A model generated the notes under the pieces. It worked only from the letters and a program-made list of their open reading frames with translations. It made no database searches and was not told the origin of the DNA. From a virus, in IMG/VR virus record IMGVR_UViG_3300028103_000056, positions 1 to 30,217 of that record: a DNA stretch of 30,217 nucleotides; one strand, written 5' to 3'. A program made the translations under genes and the position numbers. Every line of letters begins with the position of its first letter. The first letter of the stretch is position 1. Positions 1 through 8,142 of this stretch are shown here, in pieces.

Positions 1-1962
1 CAATGCGACTCTATTAATACTGAAATTAAAAATAAAAGAGCCTTAGATAAGGCAACCTTATTTATCAAAAATGCATTAGAACCTATAATGCGTGAAATAG
101 GGATGCCTCAAATGGCTGAGGGTGAATATGCCCCTCAAAATAAAAGTGAGTTAAATCTTTATGAGACATTGGGAGGATTTAAACAAAACTTTGAAATATC
201 AATTGAGAAAATAGCAGAGTACGGATTTCAAGTAAGTGACTACGACAAGATAGAACGTCAATTAAAAGATGATCTTGTAAACTTTGGTTTTTGCGTAGTT
301 AAAGATTATACAGATAATGAAAGCGGAATATCAAAGGTTAAATATGTTGATGTAACAAAGTTTATTTGTGCGTGGACAGACCAAAACCAAGGAGATAATT
401 CTCCATTTGCAGGACACTTTGAAAAATATAGCATTCCAGAAGTGAGAAACCTTTTGTTAGCAAATGGATGGGATGAAGAAGATGTTGAAGAGCAAGTGAA
501 TCGCATAGCAAAGTGGGCATTTGATTTGACATACTCAAATGACCGATATGGTTGGTCTTGGTATTGTCAAAGAGATACTATCACAGATAGAATGAGATAT
601 GATGATTTCTTTGTAGATGTTTTAGAATTTGAATACATTTCAAAAGATACAAGTTTTTACAAGAAAAAAAATAGAGATGGTATTACAACCTTTTATTCTG
701 ATAAGTTTGGTGAGTATGTAGATAGTGAAAAAAAGAAGACTGTAGTTGTAGATGCTCATACTATTTATGAGGGTTGGTTTTTACCCGGTGCAAACATTAC
801 TGTAGGTGGTAAGCAAAAAAATATAAAGAGGGTAAATAAAAAGAAGCCTCAACTTTCTTATAGATTTGAAAAGGTTTCTGGAAAGTCTATTACTGAGACT
901 GCTATTCCTATTTATGACTCTCTCCAAATCAATCACTTAAAACTACAAGCCGCTAAATTAGCCGCTGCTCCTAAAGGTATTGCTATTGATATTGGGTCTT
1001 TGAATATTAATTCTATTGGAGGTACTATGTACACTCCATTTGACTTAGTTCAAGTTTATTCCCATACCGGGAACTTTTTCTACAAATCTTCTTTATTGGG
1101 AGGAAAGGTAAATACAAATAAAACTTTTGAAGAACTAGAAGGTGGTGTAGGTAAGCAATTGTCCGAATGGATTATGGCATATCAACACGATGTAGAGAAG
1201 TTGTTACAGATTACAGGCATCACTCCAACAATGGCCGGATCTCCTCCAAAAGGAGACAAGTTAGTTGGTATTGCAGAATTAGAAATAGACGCTACAAATA
1301 ATGCGTTATGGCCATTACAACAAGCATTAGAAAGAATCAAAGTTAAAGCGGCTGAGAATTTAATATTAAGAACTCTAGTTACTTGTAGATTTGATGAAGA
1401 GGTTAAGTCTTTTTATTCAGATGTATTTGGCAAAGAGGCTATAAATTATATGTTGCAAGGGGCTGAATTCACTTTAGAAGAATTAGGCCTTTCTTTAACA
1501 AATAAGATATCAAATACTCAGAAATTTAAAATAGCTGAAGCTGCTGAAACGGCATTAAAAGTAGGTAGAAATGGTATGCCGGAAATTGAATTATCTGACT
1601 ATACCATGATACTTGAAATGTTAGAGAAAGGAAGATTAAAAGAGGCTACATGGTACTTGACATATAAGAGTTCGAAAAAGAGAGAGCAGAATGATATGAT
1701 GTCAATGCAAAACCAACAGGCTCAAAATCAGGCTATGCAAGAACAGTTATTAATGAAGCAAAAGGGTGAGATGGAGTTAATGCAAATGAAGGCAGAGTTA
1801 GAAATTAAGAAAGAGGCTGCTTTATCAAACATTAGAGTTAAAGAAAAGCAAATGATTATAGCCGCGGAAACTCAAGGGACTATTGAGGAAATTAAAGCGG
1901 AAGCATTCTTACAAAAAGAGACCGGTATGGAAATTACAGGTCAAGTAAGAAATAAAGAATAA
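1..1962 (+). CDS. Portal protein, 5' end missing (cut by window edge)
   Basis: Portal proteins form the dodecameric ring at one capsid vertex through which DNA is packaged and ejected. The first ATG in this frame is at 88, but the frame is open without a stop from base 1 and the upstream codons read as continuous protein (...KNKRALDKATLF...). The gene therefore very probably starts before the window; 653 residues are visible. The N-terminal part (ELNLYETLGGFKQNFEISIE, then VDVTKFI) resembles portals of crAss-like and other Bacteroidota podoviruses. The last 90 or so residues are rich in Met, Gln, Glu and Lys and look like a long coiled coil, as in many portal C-termini. It is followed by a scaffold-like gene and the capsid gene, the usual order. 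Assignment rests on recalled family resemblance plus context; a terminase gene is expected just upstream. Confidence 0.82.
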   Translation, partial: QCDSINTEIKNKRALDKATLFIKNALEPIMREIGMPQMAEGEYAPQNKSELNLYETLGGFKQNFEISIEKIAEYGFQVSDYDKIERQLKDDLVNFGFCVVKDYTDNESGISKVKYVDVTKFICAWTDQNQGDNSPFAGHFEKYSIPEVRNLLLANGWDEEDVEEQVNRIAKWAFDLTYSNDRYGWSWYCQRDTITDRMRYDDFFVDVLEFEYISKDTSFYKKKNRDGITTFYSDKFGEYVDSEKKKTVVVDAHTIYEGWFLPGANITVGGKQKNIKRVNKKKPQLSYRFEKVSGKSITETAIPIYDSLQINHLKLQAAKLAAAPKGIAIDIGSLNINSIGGTMYTPFDLVQVYSHTGNFFYKSSLLGGKVNTNKTFEELEGGVGKQLSEWIMAYQHDVEKLLQITGITPTMAGSPPKGDKLVGIAELEIDATNNALWPLQQALERIKVKAAENLILRTLVTCRFDEEVKSFYSDVFGKEAINYMLQGAEFTLEELGLSLTNKISNTQKFKIAEAAETALKVGRNGMPEIELSDYTMILEMLEKGRLKEATWYLTYKSSKKREQNDMMSMQNQQAQNQAMQEQLLMKQKGEMELMQMKAELEIKKEAALSNIRVKEKQMIIAAETQGTIEEIKAEAFLQKETGMEITGQVRNKE

Positions 1963-1980
1963 CACAAATAAAAAACACAT

Positions 1981-3084
1981 ATGGAAAGCGAAAACACAAT
2001 TAACTTCTTCGACTATATTGGTGCGGAGTCACAATCTAGTCCACAACCAACACCAACTAATGTAGACTCAGAAACAACCCCATCACCTGTTAACGATTCT
2101 ACTCCAAGTGAAACAAGTCCATCAGAACCTACTCCTTCAATAGTATCAGATGATACTACTTTTTCTGCGTCTGACTTAAAGGCTATATTTGGTGATTTTG
2201 AGTCTTTAGATTCTATTAAAAGCAAGTATGAAGCAGTAAATCAAAAGGCATCTAAGTATGATGAGTATGAGCCTTTCTTAAATGAGCAGGAAACATTATT
2301 TAAAGAGTTGGAAAGTCCATTTGTAGATGACACTCTTGCATCCTTAAACTCATTCATGAAACACACTGGTATTAAAGATCGTTCTGTAGCTGAAAAGTTT
2401 GTAGGTAAAACAGCAGAGGAAATAAAACAAAGCCCTATCCAAACAATGGCACTAGCACAAGTATTGGAAGACCCATCTCTTTTGAAAGATATTAGCTTTG
2501 AAGACTTGTGTGATGCAATTGCAGATGAAAACAATACCTATGCCGATGTAACATTTGAAGACGCTCCAAAAATCATGAAAATGAAAATTGGAAAAAATGT
2601 TGCTGTCGTAGAAGAAAAATTAAAAAATATTAGCGAAAACAGAGATATTTTATCATCTTTGCGTAATAAATTCAATGAGTCTAAAGAGACTATTGAAAAA
2701 GTTGTGAATCAATGGAAGCCAGTAGTTGGTGATTTGACAAAAATGAGTGAGTATGAGTTGGAAGTTGAAGGTTTGAAAATTAAAACTCAGGTGTCTGAGC
2801 AAACTAAAAATCAACTTCAAAATGAATTAATCTCTCTAATTAAATCAAATCCATCATTACCTAACGACCAAAATGTTGAGCTTATGAATAATTACATTCG
2901 GAGTCGAGTGGAAAATCTTGAAGCAAAAAACATTTACAAGGCACTCATTAATGCTGCTAAAGGGGAGGCCCGAGAGCAAACAGCTAAAGAGTTCCACAAT
3001 GGATCAGAGGTTAAGAAAACAGAAAGGCCAAATACAGGAAGCGAGAAATCCCAACTACAACGCTACTTTGAGTCACAATACTAA
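1981..3084 (+). CDS. Probable capsid scaffolding protein
   Basis: A 367-residue acidic, largely helical protein lying between portal and major capsid genes, where scaffolding proteins usually lie. Residues 15-60 are a disordered, Pro/Ser/Thr-rich acidic tract, followed by a helical region (about 65-345) with charged heptad-like stretches and a basic, polar C-terminus ending QLQRYFESQY. A helical body with a basic C-terminal tail is typical of scaffolds, whose tail contacts the capsid protein. No catalytic motif is visible, and I see no serine-protease signature that would make it a maturation protease. The start at 1981 follows an A-rich leader 18 bases after the portal stop. The function is inferred from position and composition, not from a recognised domain; a minor internal head protein is the main alternative. 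Confidence 0.6.
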   Translation: MESENTINFFDYIGAESQSSPQPTPTNVDSETTPSPVNDSTPSETSPSEPTPSIVSDDTTFSASDLKAIFGDFESLDSIKSKYEAVNQKASKYDEYEPFLNEQETLFKELESPFVDDTLASLNSFMKHTGIKDRSVAEKFVGKTAEEIKQSPIQTMALAQVLEDPSLLKDISFEDLCDAIADENNTYADVTFEDAPKIMKMKIGKNVAVVEEKLKNISENRDILSSLRNKFNESKETIEKVVNQWKPVVGDLTKMSEYELEVEGLKIKTQVSEQTKNQLQNELISLIKSNPSLPNDQNVELMNNYIRSRVENLEAKNIYKALINAAKGEAREQTAKEFHNGSEVKKTERPNTGSEKSQLQRYFESQY

Positions 3085-3115
3085 GATTAATTGTTAAATT
3101 TAAAATTGTACTAAA

Positions 3116-4561
3116 ATGGCATTTTCATCTCCAGTAGCAGCCCCCAGTGGTTTAAATGGGTCGTTGCTATCTTTATTCGATGCAAGTTACACTACAGGTT
3201 TATTAGTGCCTCACTACTTGCGTACTCTTAAAAACAAATTCGGTGATAACGGTCTTTCTGACTTCCAACTTTTGATGGGACTTGGAATGAAGCGTGGTGT
3301 TCAAAACGTAACAGGATGGCACTGGGAAAAGGGTCTTTATGACGCTCCGGTTGTAGTTAACGCTACTGTTGCTGCTCCTGGTGCAGGTGTTGCATTAACT
3401 TTTGTTTCTGACACTTCAGCAGGTACTGTTTCAACACCTCCATCTTTCCCATATGTTGACCAATTTGCAGGTTATACTTATGCTAAAGAAGGGCAAATCT
3501 TAATGAACACTAGTGTTGCAACTTTACCATTGTATCTTGTAACAGGTGTATCTGGTGTGAACGTAACTATCAAACCTTTGAACTCATCTACTAACGAAGC
3601 CGCTACAGCAGGTGACGTATTTGTAGTTACAGGTTCTGCTTGGGATGAAGGAACTGCTCAACCAATCTCTTCTCAATCTTTTTGGACTAAGTATTCTTGG
3701 AAGACTCAAATCTTCAAAGAAACTTACGAATTAACTGGTACTCAAAAAACTAACGCTCCTCAATGGATGGAAGTTGAGTATGGTGATGGTAAGTCTAAGA
3801 AGATGAATGGTTTCTTCTACGAAGGTCAAGATGAAGCTGAATATCGTTTAATTAAGCAGATTGCTTTGTCTATGATTTTTGGTCAGTCAGCTAACAACAC
3901 TGGTATTCCTCAAACTTTCTCTGGTTTGGATGCTGAAATCACTTCTCGTGGTTACACTCACTCAGCAGGTGGTGCAGGTGCTTTTGGTGTTGCTGATTTG
4001 CGTACTATTGCTTCTGTAATGAGCAGACGTTATGCAAGTAACTTGTTCTTAACTTGGTTAACTAATGAGCTTTATAGCGACTTGAACCAAGAAATTTCTT
4101 CAGGTTCTTCTGCATACGAATTAGGTAACGCTAACTTGGTTAATGCTACAACTCAAGCCATTGCCGATGTATTCTTCGGAGGTAACATGGAGCAGACTCA
4201 AACCTTGTTCAGCACATTCTCATGGCAGGCACTTAACATAGATGGATACAACTTTGCATTAAAGAACGCTCGTTTCATGCAAGATCCTGCTACTACTGCT
4301 GCTAACGTATCATCAGGTCTTCGTCAACGTGGATGGGTTATTCCATTGAACAAAGTTGCTGATGCTGAGGGTGTATTGCGTAACCGTATCGAGTTGGTTT
4401 ACAAAGAAATGGATGGATATAGCCGTTTCATGGAAATCACCGATGATGGTCGTGCTTCTGCTCGTAAGATTGGTCCATATGATGTGGCAAAACTTTATTT
4501 GTCATCTGACCTTGGATTTGACTTCTTTACTTTGGAGCAGTTCACAAGAATCACAGCCTAA
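3116..4561 (+). CDS. Major capsid protein (HK97-fold type)
   Basis: A 481-residue protein, within the usual range for capsid proteins of crAss-like and related phages. It probably makes the icosahedral shell. An N-terminal arm (about 1-60, including LLVPHYLRTLKNKF) is followed by a beta-rich, Ala/Val/Thr-rich stretch (about 82-175) that could be an insertion domain, then an alpha/beta body and a C-terminal stretch (KEMDGYSRFMEI...) fitting the end of an HK97-like P/A domain. Its codon use is clearly more biased than that of its neighbours: 14 of 16 arginines are CGT and AAC and TTC are favoured, as expected for the most abundant virion protein. A strong terminator follows 21 bases after the stop. 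The HK97 fold is inferred from phage type and arrangement; a structure prediction would settle it. Confidence 0.85.
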   Translation: MAFSSPVAAPSGLNGSLLSLFDASYTTGLLVPHYLRTLKNKFGDNGLSDFQLLMGLGMKRGVQNVTGWHWEKGLYDAPVVVNATVAAPGAGVALTFVSDTSAGTVSTPPSFPYVDQFAGYTYAKEGQILMNTSVATLPLYLVTGVSGVNVTIKPLNSSTNEAATAGDVFVVTGSAWDEGTAQPISSQSFWTKYSWKTQIFKETYELTGTQKTNAPQWMEVEYGDGKSKKMNGFFYEGQDEAEYRLIKQIALSMIFGQSANNTGIPQTFSGLDAEITSRGYTHSAGGAGAFGVADLRTIASVMSRRYASNLFLTWLTNELYSDLNQEISSGSSAYELGNANLVNATTQAIADVFFGGNMEQTQTLFSTFSWQALNIDGYNFALKNARFMQDPATTAANVSSGLRQRGWVIPLNKVADAEGVLRNRIELVYKEMDGYSRFMEITDDGRASARKIGPYDVAKLYLSSDLGFDFFTLEQFTRITA

Positions 4562-4581
4562 TTAATTTAGGAATGTAAATA

Positions 4582-4613
4582 AAAATGGGGGAGGGTAAAA
4601 CCTCCCTCATTTT
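4582..4613 (+). terminator. Terminator hairpin after the capsid gene
   Basis: A 13-base-pair stem, left arm 4582-4594 and right arm 4601-4613, with one G-T wobble (4588/4607) and a six-base loop GTAAAA. The core is GGGGGAGG against CCTCCCTC, flanked by AAAAT/ATTTT so that each strand ends in a T run. It could therefore stop transcription in both directions. It probably limits read-through from the capsid gene and may protect the capsid mRNA 3' end. Confidence 0.85.
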
Positions 4614-4653
4614 AACTTTAAACACAAAACACAACAAATAAAAATTATTAATT

Positions 4654-5517
4654 ATGCTATTTGCAGACAACAAAAAATTCGTCTTAGATGAAGAAGATTT
4701 GGCACAATTAACCTCTGTATTTCCTGACTTTATGAAAGGGAAATCTCTAAGAGTTAATTACAACGAGAATGTTATTCAAAAGATAGAGACTAATAATCCT
4801 AGAACACCTCACGTTTTTTCTAAGCCATTACATTCAATTTTATTGGTTAGTAAGTGGATTGATGATGAGACAGGTGAGCAGAGAGAAATTAGATATTCAA
4901 ACCAACCTCCTAGATATAGAGGTGATGGATCTTCTTACTTCCCGGAGAAACATTTGGTAATTGATAATTCTTTTTCTTTCAACCCTTCGAAAGATAAAGA
5001 GTTATTATGGTTTTGTTATAACTTTTCAAACTTGTTTTCTAATAGCCTTGTTGGGACTCATTTATCTCCATTTAAGTTCTTAGTAGAACAAGCAGATGCC
5101 TTGGCTAACACTAACGATGTTATTGCAGAATCAAATGCTAAAATTGCTCTTGCACAGATGTCTTTAGAGAAGTTAAAGCAAATTGCTGAGAACAAATTAT
5201 CAGTAGGTGTTGATGACACTAAAGAGATTTTATTATCTAAGTTCTACAGCACAATGGATAAGAACAAGCAATTTAAGTCTTGGATTATCGGTGGCGTAAC
5301 TAAAATGCAAGACAATACAGAGGCTTTAACTCTTGTTGAGCAGGCTGGTGCTTTGGGTATTTTAAAGTCAAATGAGGATGGTTCTCAAACAATCCTTGAC
5401 TATAATGGCAAAGAAACCGTTGTAGCCGACATTTCTTTTGAGGATAAAAATGCTTTAGCATCTTATGTAGGAAAGGAGAAAAAGTTGTTTACTACATTAA
5501 AAAAAGCATTGTCGTAA
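4654..5517 (+). CDS. Unassigned virion-module protein, 287 aa
   Basis: I do not recognise a function. The N-terminal half (about 1-140) looks beta-rich and holds DDETGEQREIRYSNQPPRYR, then a KDKELLWFCYNFS stretch. Short segments of this type (Asp-Lys-x-Leu-Leu-Trp-Phe) recur, as I recall, in uncharacterised proteins coded beside capsid genes in Bacteroidota phages. The C-terminal half (about 145-287) is helical, with a likely coiled coil around 165-190. No signal peptide or membrane segment is seen. The gene sits between two terminator hairpins (4582-4613 and 5542-5564) and no convincing promoter lies between 4614 and 4653, so it is probably expressed by read-through from the capsid transcript, at a lower level. 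A capsid auxiliary protein, head completion factor or packaged cargo protein are all possible. Confidence 0.6.
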   Translation: MLFADNKKFVLDEEDLAQLTSVFPDFMKGKSLRVNYNENVIQKIETNNPRTPHVFSKPLHSILLVSKWIDDETGEQREIRYSNQPPRYRGDGSSYFPEKHLVIDNSFSFNPSKDKELLWFCYNFSNLFSNSLVGTHLSPFKFLVEQADALANTNDVIAESNAKIALAQMSLEKLKQIAENKLSVGVDDTKEILLSKFYSTMDKNKQFKSWIIGGVTKMQDNTEALTLVEQAGALGILKSNEDGSQTILDYNGKETVVADISFEDKNALASYVGKEKKLFTTLKKALS

Positions 5518-5541
5518 GCCAACCAAAATAATCTTTAAATA

Positions 5542-5564
5542 GGGGTACGAGTGTACCCCTTTTT
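5542..5564 (+). terminator. Terminator hairpin with T run
   Basis: A perfect 7-base-pair stem, GGGGTAC (5542-5548) and GTACCCC (5553-5559), closes the tetraloop GAGT and is followed by five T's (5560-5564). This is a standard intrinsic terminator, 24 bases after the preceding stop codon. A promoter-like box begins only four bases downstream, so this short gap appears to end one transcript and begin another. Confidence 0.85.
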
Positions 5565-5567
5565 ATT

Positions 5568-5575
5568 TATCTTTG
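5568..5575 (+). promoter_or_regulatory. Putative Bacteroidota-type -7 box (TATCTTTG)
   Basis: TATCTTTG matches the TAnnTTTG -7 consensus of the Bacteroidota housekeeping sigma factor. It lies directly after a terminator and 18 bases before the ATG at 5594, so transcription would start near 5580. No clear upstream TTTG (-33) element is present at the expected spacing. The following ATAATTTAA resembles ATAATTAAA after the box at 13392. The same octamer also occurs inside coding sequence at 7023-7030, so a match alone is weak evidence; position makes this one credible. Confidence 0.5.
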
Positions 5576-5593
5576 TGTATAATTTAAGTAAAA

Positions 5594-6802
5594 ATGGCTA
5601 CATCTCTTAATTTTAATACAAGCACAAAGAAGTATTATGGTACAACATCTCCATCTGCTACTATTTATGCTAAGGTATATGACCCTTCGGGTAATTTGAT
5701 TTTGAATAAAAGTACAACTGGTAATGCTTTTATTACAGCTTCAACGTCATCCTCTTTATATAACCTTCCACTTGATACTTCAGGAAACGTAGTACAGGGT
5801 GTATACACATTTGAGTACGATACTGTGTCGGGTATGCCTGCTCCAACAACGGAGACATTTACATATTTAGGCACAACTCAAAAGACTTTATCATTCGCTG
5901 TATCAAATGATTGCAACTTCTTCCCAAATGGGCAGATTTCTGCTGTTGATTCTACGGATTATGGTAGCCAAACCATTGTTACTAGAAGCATTGAGTTATA
6001 TTATCCTAATGGATTAGTTCCTGCACCAGTTACAAATCCTGTAGTAACAACTACAGCGGCTACATTGGTTGTAAATCAGTTAGCAACTGGGATGTGGACT
6101 GGAATAATTACTACTAATTTATCTTATACTCAAGACGATGGCTTAGTTATTTTCTATGAGTTGAAAGATGTGTTGAACCACAATGTTGCTTGTAATGCTC
6201 AGTTATGTAGTGTAAACTCTTGCTTAGATAAGATTACCTCTGCATACTCTGCTGACATTGCTTGCGGATCATCTACTCCAAGATATGCTAATGAGTTAAC
6301 TCTTGCTAATGCTTATTATACACAATACCAAATCGAAAGGTCTTGCGGCAATACAGAAGCTGCTGATGCTTATGCACAGAAAATTGTCAATCTTGTTGGG
6401 CAAGGCGGTTGTTCTTGTGGCAGCACTTGCGGTTGTAGTGATTGCACTTCTTGTGACACCGATATTGTTCCTCAATGGATTAATAATACGACTAGTGAAA
6501 CAGGTTATAAGTCATATGTAGCTCTATTAGAGCAGACAGGAACTTCTGACCCTGTAGTAACAGTTTTAGAAAACAGCATTGGAGATATTGTTTGGACAAG
6601 ATTTGCTTCAGGTATATTCAATGGAACTCTAGCAAATGTGTTTACAGCAGATAAGACCTGGTGTTCTATTACAGTTCCAACTAATGCCTATTCAGGCACA
6701 GTTGCTTGTGGTAGGTCAACAGATAGTATTGTTAAGGCATACTATACTGATGGAGTTGGGTCATCATTAACAGTTCAAGTAGAAATTAGAGTATACTATT
6801 AA
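5594..6802 (+). CDS. Cysteine-rich beta-structured virion-module protein, 402 aa
   Basis: Not assignable to a known function. Residues 1-200 are Ser/Thr-rich and look like one or two Ig-like beta sandwiches (for example SATIYAKVYDPSGNLI). Residues about 195-270 look like a helical hairpin carrying spaced cysteines (VACNAQLC, NSCLDK, DIACG, RSCGN). It ends in a dense cluster C273, C275, C279, C281, C284 and C287, six cysteines in 15 residues. A second beta domain (about 290-402) follows. In total there are 14 cysteines, unusual for a cytoplasmically assembled phage protein, suggesting bound metal or disulphides formed outside the cell. It has its own terminator and putative promoter upstream and lies just before the connector genes. 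A decoration, tail-attached or host-contact protein is plausible. I recall similar helix-plus-Cys-cluster proteins in other Bacteroidota phages, also uncharacterised. Confidence 0.6.
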   Translation: MATSLNFNTSTKKYYGTTSPSATIYAKVYDPSGNLILNKSTTGNAFITASTSSSLYNLPLDTSGNVVQGVYTFEYDTVSGMPAPTTETFTYLGTTQKTLSFAVSNDCNFFPNGQISAVDSTDYGSQTIVTRSIELYYPNGLVPAPVTNPVVTTTAATLVVNQLATGMWTGIITTNLSYTQDDGLVIFYELKDVLNHNVACNAQLCSVNSCLDKITSAYSADIACGSSTPRYANELTLANAYYTQYQIERSCGNTEAADAYAQKIVNLVGQGGCSCGSTCGCSDCTSCDTDIVPQWINNTTSETGYKSYVALLEQTGTSDPVVTVLENSIGDIVWTRFASGIFNGTLANVFTADKTWCSITVPTNAYSGTVACGRSTDSIVKAYYTDGVGSSLTVQVEIRVYY

Positions 6803-6808
6803 TAGATT

Positions 6809-7558
6809 ATGAATCTAGACGAAATATTAAACCAAGTATATAATAAGATAGGTAAGGATGCCTATGGTAACCTTATTACGCCTGAAAAATATAATGAGGC
6901 TCTTGACTATGTTAATATTCAAAAGATAAATGATTACCTTGAATTATTTGAGCAAGACCAAGAGATAGCAGATAACATTAGGCAATTTATTGTAACTCTT
7001 GGTGACAATAACATAACTCCTTTATCTTTGGATAGTTATGGGTATGGTGTATTACCAAGTGATTATTTAAGATACGGTAGAGCAAGTAGATATGATTTTT
7101 TAAATACAGATACCGGATCTGAATTAGAATACAGGCATATAGAAATGTTAACCAATAAAGACTTTGCTTATAGGTTATCAACATCTCTATATAAACCAAA
7201 TTTAGCGAGACCGATTTGCACCATTCAAAATGATAAGATATTGGTAAGACCTCAAGGTATTCCTGCCATTAATTTTACATATGTAAGGTATCCACTAACT
7301 CCGTTTTTTGATTATGATATCATAACAGCAACAGGAATGCCTTACTACTTACCTCCAGGAACAACTCATCAAAATACAGCAACTCTAACTTGTAATCCTA
7401 ACTTTACTCCAGGTGACCCAAGTTTAAGTGTTGAATTTGAATATTATGATGACGTTCATATTGACTTGGTAAATGAGTTGACTAAATACTTTATGATAAA
7501 CTTGAAAGACTTGAATTCTTTAGGTGTATTAGAAATTGAAAAAGGATTGATGCCATGA
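6809..7558 (+). CDS. Connector/ring-type head-tail protein 1, 249 aa
   Basis: The first of three neighbouring genes that look like stacked ring components between portal and tail in podoviruses (T7 gp11-like tail tube or crAss-like 'ring' proteins). The N-terminal 70 residues are helical, followed by VLPSDYLRY (LPSD at 82-85), a motif also present as LPSDFMRY in the third gene, then beta strands (IQNDKILVRPQGIPAINFTY) and a final helix (DLVNELTKYFMINLKDLNSL). This helix-beta-helix plan is that of the gp11/gp4-like adaptor family. The gene begins seven bases after the preceding stop and overlaps the next gene by four bases (ATGA), so translation of the two is probably coupled. The specific ring position cannot be told from sequence. 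Confidence 0.6.
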   Translation: MNLDEILNQVYNKIGKDAYGNLITPEKYNEALDYVNIQKINDYLELFEQDQEIADNIRQFIVTLGDNNITPLSLDSYGYGVLPSDYLRYGRASRYDFLNTDTGSELEYRHIEMLTNKDFAYRLSTSLYKPNLARPICTIQNDKILVRPQGIPAINFTYVRYPLTPFFDYDIITATGMPYYLPPGTTHQNTATLTCNPNFTPGDPSLSVEFEYYDDVHIDLVNELTKYFMINLKDLNSLGVLEIEKGLMP

Positions 7559-8136
7559 CAAAGAGAGAGCTTATAGAATTAATACAAGAGCGTTTGGCTA
7601 GTGGTGATGTTCCTAATGATATTTTAGGTCGTTATAAATACAACACTGTTGCTGCTATGCTCGATGTAATTTATCAAGAGGCATCAAGTGCTGACAATGA
7701 ATTAGGTCAGACTATGGCTACGGCATATGATGTTGATGTTACTTGCACTAATGGAAAGTATGTAAGCACCCTTCCGGTATCTCCTATAGCAGGAAATAAG
7801 TCTATTAAGTATGCTACAGATTCTTGCTCCAATACTTATTTTGCTCGACAGACTGAAGATCAAAACATTTTCTTGAGTACAATAAAGAACATGGCAAGAC
7901 CAGAGTTTTATGCGAGAGGAAAGCAAGTTTCATGGACTTGCAAGCCACATTCAGATACTGTTACTTTTTATATAATACCATCTTTTTTAGATACGGATGA
8001 GAACGATGAGGTTGTTATGCCTTCAGCTATAGGTCCTATATTATTAAAAGTTATTGAATTAATAAGGGGTACAGATGTAAGACCGGAGGAAATGATAAAT
8101 AATGCGTTGGATGATAGTTCACCAAAAATAGGATAA
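7555..8136 (+). CDS. Connector/ring-type head-tail protein 2, 193 aa
   Basis: The second of three connector-type genes. Its start overlaps the previous stop in ATGA, and the next gene starts six bases after its own stop. The N-terminus (TKRELIELIQERLASGDVPND) is helical; the centre (about 55-150) is beta-rich, containing KQVSWTCKPHSDTVTFYIIP; and the end is a helix (AIGPILLKVIELIRG). The pattern of helix, beta body with a 'YARGKQVSW' strand, then a long closing helix is like its two neighbours, but there is no LPSD motif and I cannot show homology by eye. A role as ring, adaptor or head-completion protein is inferred from context and size. No membrane segment or catalytic motif is seen. Confidence 0.55.
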   Translation: MTKRELIELIQERLASGDVPNDILGRYKYNTVAAMLDVIYQEASSADNELGQTMATAYDVDVTCTNGKYVSTLPVSPIAGNKSIKYATDSCSNTYFARQTEDQNIFLSTIKNMARPEFYARGKQVSWTCKPHSDTVTFYIIPSFLDTDENDEVVMPSAIGPILLKVIELIRGTDVRPEEMINNALDDSSPKIG

Positions 8137-8142
8137 TAAGAC

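Noticed and set aside
4356-4565. Plus-strand open frame of 69 codons inside the capsid gene end
   Set aside because: It is a shifted-frame shadow of strongly codon-biased capsid sequence; the encoded peptide has no coherent domain.
4613-4620. TAACTTTA as a promoter for the 287-residue gene
   Set aside because: It misses the final G of TAnnTTTG, overlaps the terminator arm, and has no -33 element.
7023-7030. TATCTTTG identical to the promoter box at 5568
   Set aside because: It lies inside the coding sequence of the first connector gene with no gene start downstream; it shows the background rate of such matches.
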